Notes: a model not told the origin generated them from the sequence alone. Shown: positions 32,619-45,009, numbered from the stretch's first letter. The stretch: DNA of 64,000 bases from Umbilicaria muhlenbergii (GCA_000611775.1 KK106981.1:5024927-5088926); one strand, 5' to 3'. Program-made: numbers and translations.

Positions 32619-34401
32619 AACTCTGGCAAAGCGTCTTCTCCGAGCGGCGCAGAGTAACCTTGACGACCTCAAAAGTCCTTTCTCCGCGTTGGAGACGGAG
32701 TTCATCAGGTGTTCGTAGTTATTGTTGAGACAAGTAAACACTCTTTAAAAATGATAGAACATCTTTCGAGATCCAATGCCCCTCCACTCCGCCCAATTTT
32801 GCAGTAGATTCCCAAAGACATTGCTCACGGATGCAATCTTTCTGCTCCATATAAATTATGGACAGTTTCCATTCACTTCTCCGTAATCGAGCCATTGCCA
32901 CTTGGGCATTGAAACCAGTATAATGGGCAACTTGCAGGTGGTGTTCAGCTCTTCCAACAGATCGGACATGCATTTATAGATATTAGAAATTATTCAGAGA
33001 ATGACGGTGCACTGGCAGAAAACGTATTAGACAGACAGAGACGTAGGAATCGGCTCAGGTTTACTTAACCCGGCAGGCATGCGTCTTCTAGGTAGAAAAA
33101 GATGATAAGCTTTCAGGATAATCTGAACCGGAGGTTGCGTACCCTGGACTTCTTCGATCGCGCTGGCAAAATGTCTTCAAGGCTGAAGCATCATAAGCTG
33201 TGGCGCTTTCAGCCTTGCAGCCTAAATGCAGCACAGTCTCGTTGACCATGTTAACTGCCAATGCACACGCAGGCTCGTCCAGGACCTATTCAGGTTACCT
33301 TATTAATGTGTTGTGCCCTGATTCATCAAATTTCAACCATAGAGCGTTCAATACGACGATGAATAGATGAGGGATTGTTAGACGGTATTGTGGTTTTCCA
33401 TGTGCAGGGTGAAGGAGGAAGACAATGTGGGCAAAGCGACGAATTCAATAAGGTGGGATTGACGACTTATAGCGGCACCATCTCGGGAGGGCTCCACAAT
33501 AACGCTTGCGTGTGCACCATCCTCATTGGCCGGCGGCCTCCCAGCCGCGACAACTGAGCGGCTCGAGAGCCCCTTGCCAGGGTCCGCATGCGAATCTCCG
33601 GGCCCGATCAACGCCCCACTACGCCGATTGCGGTGTAGCGTCAAACCTCGCGCAAAAGGGGCAAGACTCACCGCGGCGCGACAAGGCTGGCCGGCGCGAG
33701 TACAAATAGCACTGCCTTCCCCCGTCTGCTGCTCCTTTTTGCTAAGCGAGGCTGTGAGAGTGTCGACTTGCAAACACCGACCGGCCATCAAACATCCACT
33801 CCGCCATAGACAAGAAGTCGCCCATCCTTCTTCTCTATCCAGTCATCAACTCAACCTTCATAATACTGAAAGGCACCGCCAAGTGCACTTTCCACTCTCT
33901 TACGAGACTTAGACATCGCTTTCCGATTTGATTTAGCGACTTTTCCCCCGTGCGCAACTTTCTTAATCTCAACCTCACCCTCAACTTCATCGACAATCCA
34001 CATTTCTTCGACCTCAACAACCAAACATCAAGGATCATTTGGTACTGCCTCGAACCTCTTAGGTTGCGTCGCTTCGAGGTCTCCTCGGACTATCTAGAGT
34101 CTTAGGATCAAGCAGTTGCTGTAGGGGAGACATTTGGTTGTTCATCTCCCACAAACGGTACGGCATCCACATAACACCTCGATCGCGATCGCGCATCTTG
34201 GTCATCCTCTTTGCGATCTTTCCATCTTCTCTCCGAGATCCGATCTCGTCGTCGAACTCGAATCAAGTTCAGGTCACAAGAGCCACTCTAACGAATCGCA
34301 ACCTCACAGCCTGCCGATCTTTCGATCACTCTAGCCTCTACTGCCCCATTATTCCGACAGTACTACCTGCGGAATACAACCGGCGCTCTCAAACGTACGA
34401 G
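32619..34401. promoter_or_regulatory. Long intergenic region including the TBP promoter
   Basis: A 1783-bp interval. The part from about 33720 is pyrimidine-rich and looks like a long TBP 5' UTR. A G+C-rich block near 33520-33700 may be the core promoter. No gene was recognised in the first kilobase. Confidence 0.45.
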
Positions 34402-35387
34402 ATGGACACGCTTACTACACACCCGTCCACCGCACAACAGGCCAAGGCCTTCACCTCACCCGCATCATTGTCATTCCCAGGTGGAGCTGGAGACTTGACG
34501 CCACCTTCTGAAAAAGATGGGAACACACAGGCGAACGGTATCTCTGGTCAGACAAACGGCGCGAACGGTTTCGTGAATGGTCAGCAGCAGCAAACACAAG
34601 GAGGGAATGCCGTACCTGCGGGCACTGGGGTGACTCCCACAACTCCTGCTGCGACTCCTGGTGCTGGACAGACGGGTGTGAGTGGGATCGTTCCAACTCT
34701 ACAGTGAGTATACCCTAGTGCCTCGTTTGAACTTCATGAGGCTTAATGGCATGCTTTCTTAAGAAACATCGTCGCAACGGTCAACCTTGATTGCCGCTTG
34801 GACCTCAAGACGATCGCACTACATGCGAGGAATGCTGAATACAATCCAAAGGTACTGACAAAGCTATTGCTCTAGCCAACTTATGTCTTGCTAAACTGCT
34901 TCTCTAGCGTTTCGCGGCTGTCATCATGCGCATCCGTGAACCCAAGACAACGGCTCTCATCTTCGCTTCGGGCAAGATGGTCGTTACCGGAGCAAAGTCG
35001 GAAGACGACTCCAAGCTCGCGTCTAGAAAGTACGCTAGGATTATTCAGAAGCTTGGCTTCAATGCGAAGTTCACAGACTTCAAGATCCAGAACATTGTCG
35101 GCTCCTGCGACATCAAGTTCCCAATCCGTCTAGAAGGCCTTGCTAGCCGTCATCACCACTTCAGCTCCTACGAGCCCGAACTCTTCCCAGGTCTTATCTA
35201 CCGAATGATCAAGCCAAAAATTGTACTATTGATCTTCGTCAGTGGAAAGATCGTCTTGACGGGAGCGAAGGTCCGGGAGGAGATTTATCAAGCATTCGAG
35301 ATGATCTACCCTGTGCTTTCCGGTAGGTCCTTATGCAACCGTTCTTCTGGGCATGGCTGATCTTCTGCAGACTTCCGCAAGGTCTGA
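34402..35387 (+). CDS. SPT15: TATA-box-binding protein
   Basis: General transcription factor TBP, used by RNA polymerases I, II and III. Exons 34402-34703, 34764-34851, 34908-35322 and 35371-35387 encode 273 residues. The first 100 residues are disordered (Thr/Pro/Gly/Gln). The core of about 180 residues holds the two saddle repeats: [17 protein letters not shown] with [20 protein letters not shown], and [18 protein letters not shown] with [20 protein letters not shown]. It ends MIYPVLSDFRKV. The last coding exon is only 17 nt. All joins match the highly conserved family, so the model is secure. Confidence 0.97.
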
Positions 35388-36246
35388 TCATTGCATTCGT
35401 TGCAGCAGTCGTCGGACAGTGGTTGATCGCACAATGCGTTGTACCATTACCTTCACGCGATTCCTTTGTACCATAAAACTTACTTTACGGCGTTACGACT
35501 ACACCCATCATACCTCGAATCGCAAAGCCGGCATACCCACGTTCCGCCATCGTCGCATGTCTCGTGACATGGCCTGCCGCTGCTACGCCTTCGACGACTG
35601 GTCTCTTTCTTTATAGTTATCTTGTCGAAGCATTTCCATGGTGTTGACGGCATTACTTGGTGTTCTCGAAATTGCTCTGTCCAGTTTACACATATTAGAA
35701 AGTCGCACCCACGCCGGCTACAAGGGCGGTACGTGCGCTGGTCGATAAGTGCCGTCTAATCCCTTTATTCTCGTCGTGCATTTCCGGCCCTCTACAAGAG
35801 GTGACCCGGTCGCTGCAAACAGTGGAATGTGAGGGGAGTGGAGGAAAGAAATTGTCGATGGAAGAGGTGCGGACCTGCAAGCATCTTGATCGCAGGTTGA
35901 AACGAGCGTTGTTATTTGTGGAAGCTCACATGAGCTACAGTACGTTTTGACGCTCAGGTCAATTACCTTGCTAGGGCGGGTATTGACATTGAGACCGACG
36001 GCTGTATCACGGTTTGGTGGCTACTACATAGTCAGCATCTAATACCAAACCTATTGCACAAACTGTGTCGTTGGACCTTTGCATCTGAAAAGGTCGCTTT
36101 TGACGATAACGGGCTTAGGGTGTCCAGTAGCCGTATCTCCTCCCCTTCCATGCTCAGTGTAGACTAGTAGGCCGACCTCGGAAGCCCATGCACCAATATG
36201 TCCCGCAACCATATCGTCCATTCCCCCACATCACCCGCTTTCAAAA
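35388..36246. other. Intergenic region downstream of TBP
   Basis: An 859-bp interval with the TBP 3' UTR and the promoter of the oxidoreductase gene. No gene was seen. Confidence 0.5.
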
Positions 36247-37754
36247 ATGCCCGTGATCACCCACCTATCCACCGACCCTCCCTCTTCAATCCTCATCGTA
36301 GGCGCCGGCGTCTTCGGCCGTGCGTCCGCCCCCTCCCCTCTGCTTTCGCACCACCACATCCACAACTAACTCCTCAACCCCCAGTCTCCACAGCGCTCGC
36401 CCTCCTCGCTCGTCCCCGCTACGCCTCGACCACCATCACCATCCTCGACCCTTACGGCCCCGCGGCCACGAACCCGCACGCCGCGAGTATCGACAGCTCG
36501 AGGATTGTCCGGAGCGATTATGCTAGCGCGGCGTATGCGCGGTTGGGGGCGGATGCTATGAGGGGTTGGAGGGGATGGGACGGGAGAGAGGGATATGAAG
36601 GGGAGGAAGGGGGAGTGTACGTGGAGAGTGGGTTGTGTTTGGTTGCGGATGCGGCTGGGAAGGGGTGGGGGTATGTGAGTGCTAGTTTGGAAAATGTGAG
36701 GCGGCAGGTGGGAGAAGGGAGGGTTCCGAGGTTTCGAACTGGGGGGCGGGGGAAGGAGGAGGAGGGGAAAGAGGATGTGGTGAGGGTTTTGAGGGATAGG
36801 CGGGAGGTGGAGGAGGCGGTGCGGATGGGGGAGCGGGGAGGGTGCGGGGCGGGCGGGTATGTTAATTGGGCGAGTGGGTGGGTGGATGCGGGAAGGGCGA
36901 TACGGGATGTAGGGAAAAGGGTCAGAGAGCTGGGGAAGGAGAGGGTCGTGTGGAAGAAAGGGCTGGTTAGGAGGTTGAAGGTCTCAGACGGCGGGAGAGG
37001 GTTAACGAAGCGCGTCTCGGGTGTCGTACTCGAAGATGGCAGCTCGGTCGAGGCGGACTTGGTTGTTTTGGCTACGGGCGCCTGGACGGGGAAATTGGTC
37101 GATTTGAGGGGCAGAGCTGAAGCTACGGCGCAAGTTCTGGCTTATGTGCAGCTGAGCGAAGAGGAGAGGGTTAGTTTGAAGGATATGCCGGTGGTGCTGA
37201 ATATGTCTACGGGCATGTTCATTATCCCGCCGACTAGGGATGGAGTGCTCAAGGTTGCGAGACATGGGTATGGATATCGGAATCCGGTGAGAATACCGCA
37301 TCCAGAGAAAGTAGGTGTGGGAGAAGAGATCGAGATCAGTCTGCCGGCGGATGACTTTCAGACCCTCCCTGCAGAAGGGGAGAAGGCATGTCAAGACGCA
37401 CTAAGGGAAACGCTGCCGTGGTTGGGCGAGCGGGCGTTCTGTTGGACGAGATTGTGCTGGTATATGGATACGCCTACGGGGGACTTTCTCGTGGACTGGC
37501 ATCCGGGGTATGAGGGGTTATTTCTAGCGACGGGCGGGAGCGGCCATGCGTTCAAATTCTTACCCGTGCTGGGAGAGAAGATTGTGGATGCTATTGAGGG
37601 AAGGCTGGAAAGGCAGCTGTGGGAATTGTGGGCTTGGCCGAAGAGGGAAGTTGAAGGATCTACGGGAACCGAGGATGGAAGTCGTGGAGGGAAAAGGGGT
37701 TTGATATTGCGAGAGGAGATGCAGATGTCGAGAGAGGTCAAGAGCCGGTTATGA
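36247..37754 (+). CDS. FAD-dependent amine/amino acid oxidase (fructosyl-amine / sarcosine oxidase type)
   Basis: Exons 36247-36319 and 36385-37754 encode 480 residues. The 65-bp intron (branch CTAAC) interrupts the dinucleotide-binding motif, which reads ILIVGAGVFGLSTALALLAR after joining, so splicing is essential. Other DAO-family marks: DPYGPAATNPHAASIDSSRI, VVLATGAWTGKLVDL, a CWYMDTPTGDFLVDWHPGY block, and LATGGSGHAFKFLPVLGEKI, where fructosyl-amine oxidases bind FAD. It likely oxidises an N-substituted amino acid with H2O2 release. The coding strand is extraordinarily G-rich in exon 2, giving Gly/Arg/Glu/Val runs (residues about 120-250) not typical of the family. Confidence 0.85.
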
Positions 37755-37999
37755 AACCATCTGCTGGTTGCTGCAAAGGCCTCTCAGCGCTTCATTCAAC
37801 CACGCATCCTTCGGAATATTAACTGGCAGGACCCGGTGAGACGACTACATGGCTGTAGGATGGATGAAGTTTTGAAGAAGAGGAAGTTGAGGTTACTCGC
37901 GCGGATGTACAAAGTTAGCGTGCAATGACACCGACGGGTCAACGATATCATTGGCGAGATAGACGGGTAAACCCCAGTATGATGGGATTCAACCTCGAC

Positions 38000-38939
38000 T
38001 TAGAGGCTGATACGGGTTCTATAGAAATAGACGGCAGTCCCCACAGCTATCACTGGCAAACAAGCCTTCAAAATATTCTTCGCTGCCAGCACCACCGATA
38101 TATTCCTCATCTTCCCATGGAAACTGACGAACTTTTCCGAATCATTGATATTCGGATATTCGCTCTTTGGTACCGGCTGTTCTAAAAACTCACACAGCGG
38201 CCCCCAGCCATCCTGGGCCCTAAAGTCAAGAAAGTTTGCTTTGGGCACAACGGCGCGCAGGTGGTCACAGTGCTCCAAGTAGCGCTGCCGCGCTGTTGCA
38301 CCATACTCATTGTTGCAGAAGCAATTCATCATGAGCTGGACAAAGTTGAACCAGGGCCCAGCGATTGTGTAGTCGAATCGCGCAAGGATAGGCCAAGAGG
38401 GCCAGAGCATCACTTTCCAGAGGGTCCGATGCATGGAGGCCATCCACTTGTCGACGTCGCGGTTCGTCAGGATAACTTTCGCTTCCGGGTAGGCTTCTGT
38501 GAGCTCGTCGACGAAGAGAGCGCAGGGTATGTCCGTTACGGCCTTGATCAAGGGTTGGTGGATGGAGTGACCAAGTCAAGGGCTGAGGAAGGATACGTAC
38601 GTCGAAATCACCAAGCAACACATCAAACTCCTTGCGGCCAAAGGAGGCACCCCCTCCATAGACTTTGGCTCTCAGACCTTCATCCCACAAGCGCATGTTC
38701 CTTTGCATGTCCTTGGCGAGTTCCATCATATGATATGGACGATATCCTAATTGCTTGAGAGCGGTGTACATTGCTGCCCAACAAAGTGGGTCAGCGCGGT
38801 GCTCGCTGATGGTCTGTTGGTATCGATAGGAGTACTCACACAAGGTTCCGGTTCGACACATGCCTAGAACCAAAACCCTCATCGGCCTAGTCCTAACACC
38901 ATCCGGTTGATCAATTAACCTTGCCTTGACTTGAGACAT
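38000..38939 (-). CDS. Sulfotransferase-fold P-loop protein with C-terminal membrane anchor
   Basis: Exons 38939-38840, 38773-38601 and 38542-38000 encode 271 residues. Introns of 66 and 58 bp close in frame. The N-terminal VLVLGMCRTGTLSMYTALKQLG is the 5'-phosphosulfate-type loop of the fungal sulfotransferase family, often misannotated as NAD-dependent epimerase. DELTEAYPEAKVILTNRDVDKW is the second conserved block (3'-phosphate-binding region). The protein ends with a hydrophobic helix (ACLPVIAVGTAVYFY) and a short basic tail, so it is probably tail-anchored. Fungal genomes carry many copies of this family with unknown substrates. Confidence 0.82.
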
Positions 38940-39653
38940 CTTGGGCCGTAGGATTTGGAGATGGTGATGAATTAAAACACCTGCAATAGATGTGGTCAAG
39001 TTTCAAGTGCAAAAACAGTCACTCATGATAGACATAGCATCTATAAACACTTCGGAACAAGAACGAGAAGTCAGCAGGTAATCAATTCGCCCACGTCATC
39101 AGTGTGAGACAGTTGAGCGCCTTTGCGGAGTGGAAGATTCGCTGACAGGCCCTTGTCGGACCTTAGATATCAACACAAAGGTCAACTTACCTACCATCAG
39201 TCCATCACCCATTCAAACGCTTGCTTGACCTCCGAGGAAGCCAGGGTCGTCGTTGCTCGTCTCGTGCGTTTACGAGAAACGATCGTCACGCATGAGCGTC
39301 GCATGAACGTTGCATGCAGCTGGTGCTTCCAACCGCGCCACGTCTGAAAGCGGTTCATCGTGAGATAAGTCCGAGGCTGTATATGGTATATTGCCGACGG
39401 GAAGAAGGCCTGCAAGAATCCGTCTATGGTCTTGATGGATCAAAAATGACGGTGCGCTAATATTCAGTCTGTGTGCTGGGAATTCTGACAGCTCCAGCAT
39501 TGGTGCGACTTCTGAGCTGCCTCAACAAGGATAACAAAAAGAAAAGAAAACATTGTCGTGCCATCAGTCCATGAAAAAAGATTGTCCCAAGGATAGCTGC
39601 ATCTAGATGTAGTGCTCATTGCGTTGATTAAGCAGATCATTGCCATAGTGTTC
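38940..39653. other. Intergenic region
   Basis: A 714-bp interval holding the sulfotransferase-like promoter and the 3' end of the next minus-strand gene. No gene was seen. Confidence 0.5.
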
Positions 39654-40874
39654 TCACCCAAATCGCTGCTTTGCCAAAGCTATCAAGCCACTCATTGTCT
39701 TCTCCTCCTTAGCCTTGTACTCTCGAATTCTCTCATCTCTCTCCACAGCCCGGGCTCTGAGAATCTCTTCTCGCCGTATTTCTCGATCATTCTTCTTCCT
39801 CTCCATTTCCTTCTTCTGTTTCTTGAAACTGTCTAGACCGTCCTCACCACCCAGCAAGTCCACCTCGGGTACCTCTTCGACGCCGCCGGATTCGGTTTTC
39901 TGTGTGGCGAATGCGCGATTCGTGGCTGTCGTTTCACGCTTCTTCTCTAGCTGGCGCTCGCGGGTACCTGGCTCAGCCCGTGGAAGGAGCTCGTCCAATC
40001 GTTCTTTGTCTTGTTTACGCTCTAAAGCACGATATCGGCGTAGCGCCGAGCGCTGCTCCAGACTTTGCTCAACGGCCAGTTCTGCAGGTTTGACGCATCA
40101 GGGTCGGACTGCGTTAAGGGACTGGGGGGTCTTGAATGCGTGGTTTCAGGTAGTCAACAAAATGAAAATTAAAAAACATACCTCGCTGCAGTTCCAGGTC
40201 CTGCAAGTTGGGTATCACAGGGCCAGGCTTTATACTAGCTTTCATATCTGTGCTGATGTTATTGGGCAGAGTTGGTCCGACGATGTCCTCGTCGCTGCTC
40301 GCTTCCGCATCTTCTTTTGTTTTAGTGTGATCGTTGTGCTTCCAAGACGGGCCTGCTTCGTTTCCAAGTGCAGCTGGTCCTAATGGTGAGCCTGCAGAAG
40401 CGGCGGCTTTGTGCAATGTGGCAGGGTCGTACCATCCTTCAGCTAGTTCTCCACGGTTCCTCAGAGATGTTAGTAACGGACTCCACACGCACGGTGACCG
40501 GAAACACCCTAGTCATTTTATGTGTCTCGGGGCTTCCCGGGATTCCCCGTATGATTGACCTACCATTTGCCAATGAAACTCTTCCACCTGCCTCTTGTCT
40601 CATCCTCTGGCAGATCCTCTAGTATCAGCTGTTTTTGGATGTCAAGATAAAGTGCGAACATGGGCTTGTATGTCGTGAAGTCGTGTTTGCTGAGACTGGA
40701 GTTGCGGAAGGGAAGGGTGACCGGCCGAGTAGGAGAGCTCGACCGTTTGCGCTTCGAGGAGCGGTGGTGTGGCCGAGTAGAGTCGGAGCGGCGAGCATGG
40801 TGGGAAGTCCTACGGCGGTGCTCATGTCGCTCACCAGAGGGACTACGAGAACGGGCATGGTCAAAGTGAGACAT
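39654..40874 (-). CDS. Conserved basic nuclear protein (HEL117-like)
   Basis: Exons 40874-40564, 40459-40182 and 40081-39654 encode 338 residues. Junctions give SFIGKWNRGELAEGWYDP and LQRELAVEQSLEQRSALRRY, both strongly protein-like; the first intron has a TACTAAC branch site. The N-terminus is Arg/Ser/His-rich (SR-like, RSRSPSGERHEHRRR). The middle has the conserved GELAEGWYDPATL block. The C-terminal half is a charged coiled coil ending MSGLIALAKQRFG. I recall similar ascomycete proteins annotated as RNA helicase HEL117, but I see no helicase motifs, so that name should not imply activity. An RNA-related nuclear role is inferred. Confidence 0.75.
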
Positions 40875-41081
40875 GATGTCTGAAGATGCTGGGTCCTTAT
40901 CAGTTAGATGTGACGTCGTTGGTGCTCTGGAGTGGCTCGAGTGGGTGGACTTGGCGCATGTCAGCCCTATCAGCCTGCTAGCTTTCCGCTTCTTGGCGTG
41001 GCTTGGTACATGGTGTTCAATGTCTTTCAAGCAAGAACGAAATGATCCCCGGGTCTGACAAAAGTGTCGACTCTTTTCTAG
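40875..41081. promoter_or_regulatory. Short divergent promoter, HEL117-like / OMS1-like
   Basis: Only 207 bp separate the two start codons, so the promoter is necessarily shared or overlapping. Confidence 0.55.
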
Positions 41082-42035
41082 ATGAGCAGTGCCCGAGGTA
41101 GAGGGACAGGCCCGAAGGTACAACCCAAGCAGAGACAGGGCGAGGCGCGCCTTTCAGACAGGTACAATTGTTATTCTCCGAGCTGCAGATTGTCAATCCT
41201 CACATCGCATAGGCCCCAAGTCCGAAGACCTCCTCGACATATCGCGCCCTCCGAGACTGCTCCCAGAGAATTCCGCAAAGGACCCTGGATTATTGGTGGA
41301 TTGGCTGTGTACTCCTTTACTGCGTACGGCATCTACCTATACAACAGTCTCAATCGCATAGATGAGACATCCCGAAGTCTCAATGTCCCCGAAGATGTAT
41401 CTGATCGTTACAACAACACCGCGAAAGAGTTTGACAATGAAGTCAATCTCACAGAGCGGATTATGGGTATTGGGTTACTTCGGAAAAGCCTAGCCAAGAG
41501 AGCCTCAGGGGATGTTTTGGAGGTGAGCGTGGGAACTGGTCGGAACATGAAATATTATAAGCTCAAGAAGTGCAAGAGTATTACTATGGTTGATCATAGT
41601 GGGGAGATGATTGAAATTGCAAGGCAGAAGTTCAAAGATCTATATCCACACTATAGAACTTGCACGTTTTTGACTCAGTCTGCCTTGGATCATATCACAT
41701 GCCCTACCTCCGGCGGGTTCGACACGGTAGTCCAAACCATGGGCTTATGCTCCACGCCTCACCCTTCGGAGCTCCTCGCCCACCTTGGAGCCTTAGCTAA
41801 CCCTTCACATGGCCAGATACTGCTTCTGGAGCATGGTCGAAGTCATTACGCTTGGCTGAATCGGCTACTTGACAAATCCGCACCCGCACACGCAGATCGT
41901 CACGGGTGCTGGTGGAACAGGGATATTGGAAAGATCGTGGAAGAGAGCGGGCTTGACGTTGTCAAGATTAAGCGGTACCATCTGGGGACTACTTGGTGGG
42001 TTGAATTGAAGCCCAAGAAAAGGGTTGAAGAATAA
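41082..42035 (+). CDS. OMS1-like mitochondrial membrane methyltransferase
   Basis: SAM-dependent class I methyltransferase resembling yeast Oms1 of the mitochondrial inner membrane. Probable exons are 41082-41161 and 41213-42035 (300 residues). The 51-bp intron is a multiple of three without a stop, so the unspliced reading frame also stays open. Order: basic N-terminus, PPRHIAPSETAPREFRKGPW, a single membrane helix (IIGGLAVYSFTAYGIYLY), then the Rossmann fold with VLEVSVGTGRNMKYY (motif I), ITMVDHSGEMIEIARQKF (motif II), and FDTVVQTMGLCSTPHP. It ends GTTWWVELKP. The substrate is unknown; yeast Oms1 is tied to respiratory RNA or coenzyme Q functions. Confidence 0.84.
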   Translation: MSSARGRGTGPKVQPKQRQGEARLSDRYNCYSPSCRLSILTSHRPQVRRPPRHIAPSETAPREFRKGPWIIGGLAVYSFTAYGIYLYNSLNRIDETSRSLNVPEDVSDRYNNTAKEFDNEVNLTERIMGIGLLRKSLAKRASGDVLEVSVGTGRNMKYYKLKKCKSITMVDHSGEMIEIARQKFKDLYPHYRTCTFLTQSALDHITCPTSGGFDTVVQTMGLCSTPHPSELLAHLGALANPSHGQILLLEHGRSHYAWLNRLLDKSAPAHADRHGCWWNRDIGKIVEESGLDVVKIKRYHLGTTWWVELKPKKRVEE

Positions 42036-45009
42036 AAGAACATCCCAAGCGGACGACATGGAAAGAGCTCTCAATGTAGCCCTATGCCGAATGCGTCGTA
42101 CCCAGAATGAACTTGGCTATTGCGTCGTGGAGTAGCACAGCCTCGACTAAAGTCGGTCAGCCTAGCCGTTGGGTTCCTGGGAATAGGAGTTACTGGTATG
42201 CAACGCATTGTGCATATAGATCTCCAGAGGATGTCACTTTCACCATCACTACTTCTGGAATGGCAATGCAGCATAGTGCGCAGGGCGAGGCCGGCTTCAC
42301 TCAACCATACTGTACTCCGACTCTCCGAGTAGCCACGACGTTTAACACCCAACTATGTGAGGCTACCTGTCCAGCACGGTCCCAAGGCACGGAGAAGCCG
42401 GTTCTCCTTGATATTATACTACCAATCGTGCCTTCGACTGGTGAGGGCCTTTTGGCTGATGCTGCCGGATCGAATACCTCAAAGCAGTCCGTCATCCCAG
42501 CAATCGTTACCTTTATGTTGCGAGTGTCAAACCAAACGGGTGTCTCTGCAGCCACAACCGCAGCCTACGTCATGATATTGGCGATACGTTAGTCGCATCA
42601 AGGTAGATGTACTCAGCATCACCTAGTGCACAAGTCTGACAATTTCTTGCTGCGGACGAACAGCCGGCCTGAGGAGCCCCGGGCGACATGATCATACTTA
42701 CGATACTCCGGTCCTCGGTATCTTCCCTTCAGCAGAGCGCCGGAGCTATCAACGGACCAAATTCGGCTTGGGCTCTGGGATCGCAGCGGGCTGAGTCGAA
42801 AGTCAAAGTGGGATGAAGTACGAGGTCGGTGGAGGTAGCAGGTGTTGTTCCTTTAGACTTCCATGGATCTCCAGGGCATGTACTCGTATCAGAATCCAGG
42901 AGTAAAAAGACGCCGGTGTAATTATAGTTGGAGTAAGGGGGCAGTTGGCGTGCAGACCAGTAGGAGTGCCAGTGAGTGCCCAATCGGAAGCGCGAGGCTC
43001 GTCGTCGACGACGGTTCCAAACAGGGCAAATGGAAGCTTGTTCCCCCTTTCTCCATTAGCCAACCAAGGTTTGGTCGATCTGAGAAGACGCCACCTATCT
43101 CTAAAGGATGGGGCCACGTACAGGATGCATGCAGCATGACAGCATGTGAGCGAGCCTCATGCCCTCTTCACGGTAGGAATCAGGTAGATGCTTGCGCAAA
43201 TTGGGTGCTTCTGCAGCGAACGGGGGCATCAGGATTCAGGCATCAGGATTCAGGATGCAGGATTCAGGATTCACATCCACATCCACATTCACATTCACAT
43301 TCACATCATTCGAAAGGTGCGTTTCGAGAACATCGATGCTGCTTTATCTGTTGCATGGATGGGCATCCTAGGGCGTGGGAATGATTGGTTGCTGATGCCC
43401 GCCCCGGGTTCCCTTGGCGCCGCAACCCGCGAACTTGGGCCATCTGCCCTCATCATTGAGTCATGGGGTCGACAAGCGGAATGCGCAGGCAGTGTGAATT
43501 CATCGTCCAGGACCCGATGGCGGCCCCTTCTGGACCGTGCCCATGTACTTTGTACCTCGACCAAAGCGGACCAATGCATGCTCACGCTCTGGCAGGACGA
43601 CGTCGACGGACGAGAACGAGATGATGATTGACAGAGCAGCGAACAGCTGACACCTTACCTCGTCCAACCAGTCCGAGTGGTATGAGAGTAGCTTTCTCGT
43701 GACGAAGGCCCCGAGAGCCGCGGCTCGTATACGAGTTCCACACCGCCTCGAGGGACCTGTGATGGCAGGGGTGGGCTCTGATATTACAGTTGATAGAGAA
43801 AAGATTTGATGCGACGAGTCGTCGCATCAGGTCAAGAGAGAAGAGAAAAGAGAAAAGTCCGGGTGCTCGGTACAAGGCAATTTGCGTGTGTCAAAGTGCA
43901 AACCCGGTGGGGCTCTTCTCCGTACTCCGTACCACGTACCCACACGCTAGCCCTGCCGCAGGATTGCATTTTCTGGTACGGAACTGCTTTCTGTTTGGCA
44001 CCTTGCCCTTTTAAGAGCACCTGAGCCGGAGATGATCCCTCCTTTTCGCAGCACCCTTGCCCTCCTTGCTACCAGGCCACGCTAATGTCTTGGCTCCAGC
44101 AAATCCTGCCGAACCCCGGTCGGCACGGCAGAGGGAGGCAATTGGCCCCTTTTCTTCAGGCCATGGCCGTTTGCTGGTCCTAGGAGTAGAGAGAGGGATG
44201 CCCTCACTTTGACCTCCACCACCCGTCACGACGAGTGACCGCTATCACTGCCTTGGCTGTCCCGCCCAGCACCGTGCTCAACGCACTGACGAACACCTCT
44301 CCTTCACTTTCGGGCGGGAGCCAACGCGGTGAATACGAGGACCTCCGACCTTTCCTACTCGTACTCGCCACATCTGGATCATTCATCAACCCTATCGAAT
44401 AGAGGTACCTCGCGCAGTAGTACCTTCCTGCCCTTCATACCTTACTCACGACGCTCCTCCGCTTGCGTGTTTGCGCACAGAGAGTTTCTAGCGTTAGGTT
44501 TTAGCTTTCATCACGTCAAAGGAACGCCAGCCTTTCTGACGAGGAGGTAAGGTAAGGTATCTTCCGTTCGACGACGTTGCGACTACGCGCTCGGCCAGAG
44601 TAGCCTCGCTCCCTGCCCTCTCGCCTGTTGCCTGGCCGGCACCCATCCACACAGCGGCAACCCGCACAGCTGCACGCACACAAGGCCGTCAGCCTGGCTC
44701 GCCGTCTGTGACACGCTCCATCATTTTTCCCATCTGCAACCTGCATTCCACCCACCTCCTTTCCCGTGGCAGCACCAATCAGACCGCGCATTCTCTCTGA
44801 CTTGCATTCCCGCCCTTTCACTTTCACATTCGCCTGCCAAACAACAAACCGATCACTCTACTCTACTCGACAACTCCACCGTTACACCCATCCTCCGCTG
44901 TAGCCTGGCAAACACGAAACTGTTTGCGCCTCCCTGTTCCCTTCTCCTTCCATTTCAACGCCGCTCACGTTATCGATGCCACGAGCATAATACCGATACC
45001 GATATCATT
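42036..45009. promoter_or_regulatory. 3-kb intergenic region upstream of the GDS1-domain gene
   Basis: A 2974-bp interval, the longest here, with only chance frames (the largest is a 161-codon frame at 42107 with no family character). It contains a simple-repeat patch at 43228-43308. From about 44200 on it is C/T-rich, like a long 5' UTR. Large promoters and leaders are common for fungal regulators. Confidence 0.5.
43228..43308. repeat. Short tandem repeats: ATCAGGATTCAGG-type and CACATY hexamers
   Basis: Degenerate repeats of CAGGATTCAGG(C/A)T run from 43228 to about 43272 and pass directly into CACATC/CACATT hexamers up to 43308. Likely a hypervariable minisatellite and microsatellite pair. 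Confidence 0.8.

Noticed and set aside
33378-33791. A 137-codon minus-strand frame upstream of TBP
   Set aside because: It lies in the G+C-rich probable promoter of TBP, has no domain and no splice or start support.
42107-42592. A 161-codon plus-strand frame after the OMS1-like gene
   Set aside because: No conserved motif, signal peptide or clear coding bias; opposite-strand frames of similar quality overlap it.
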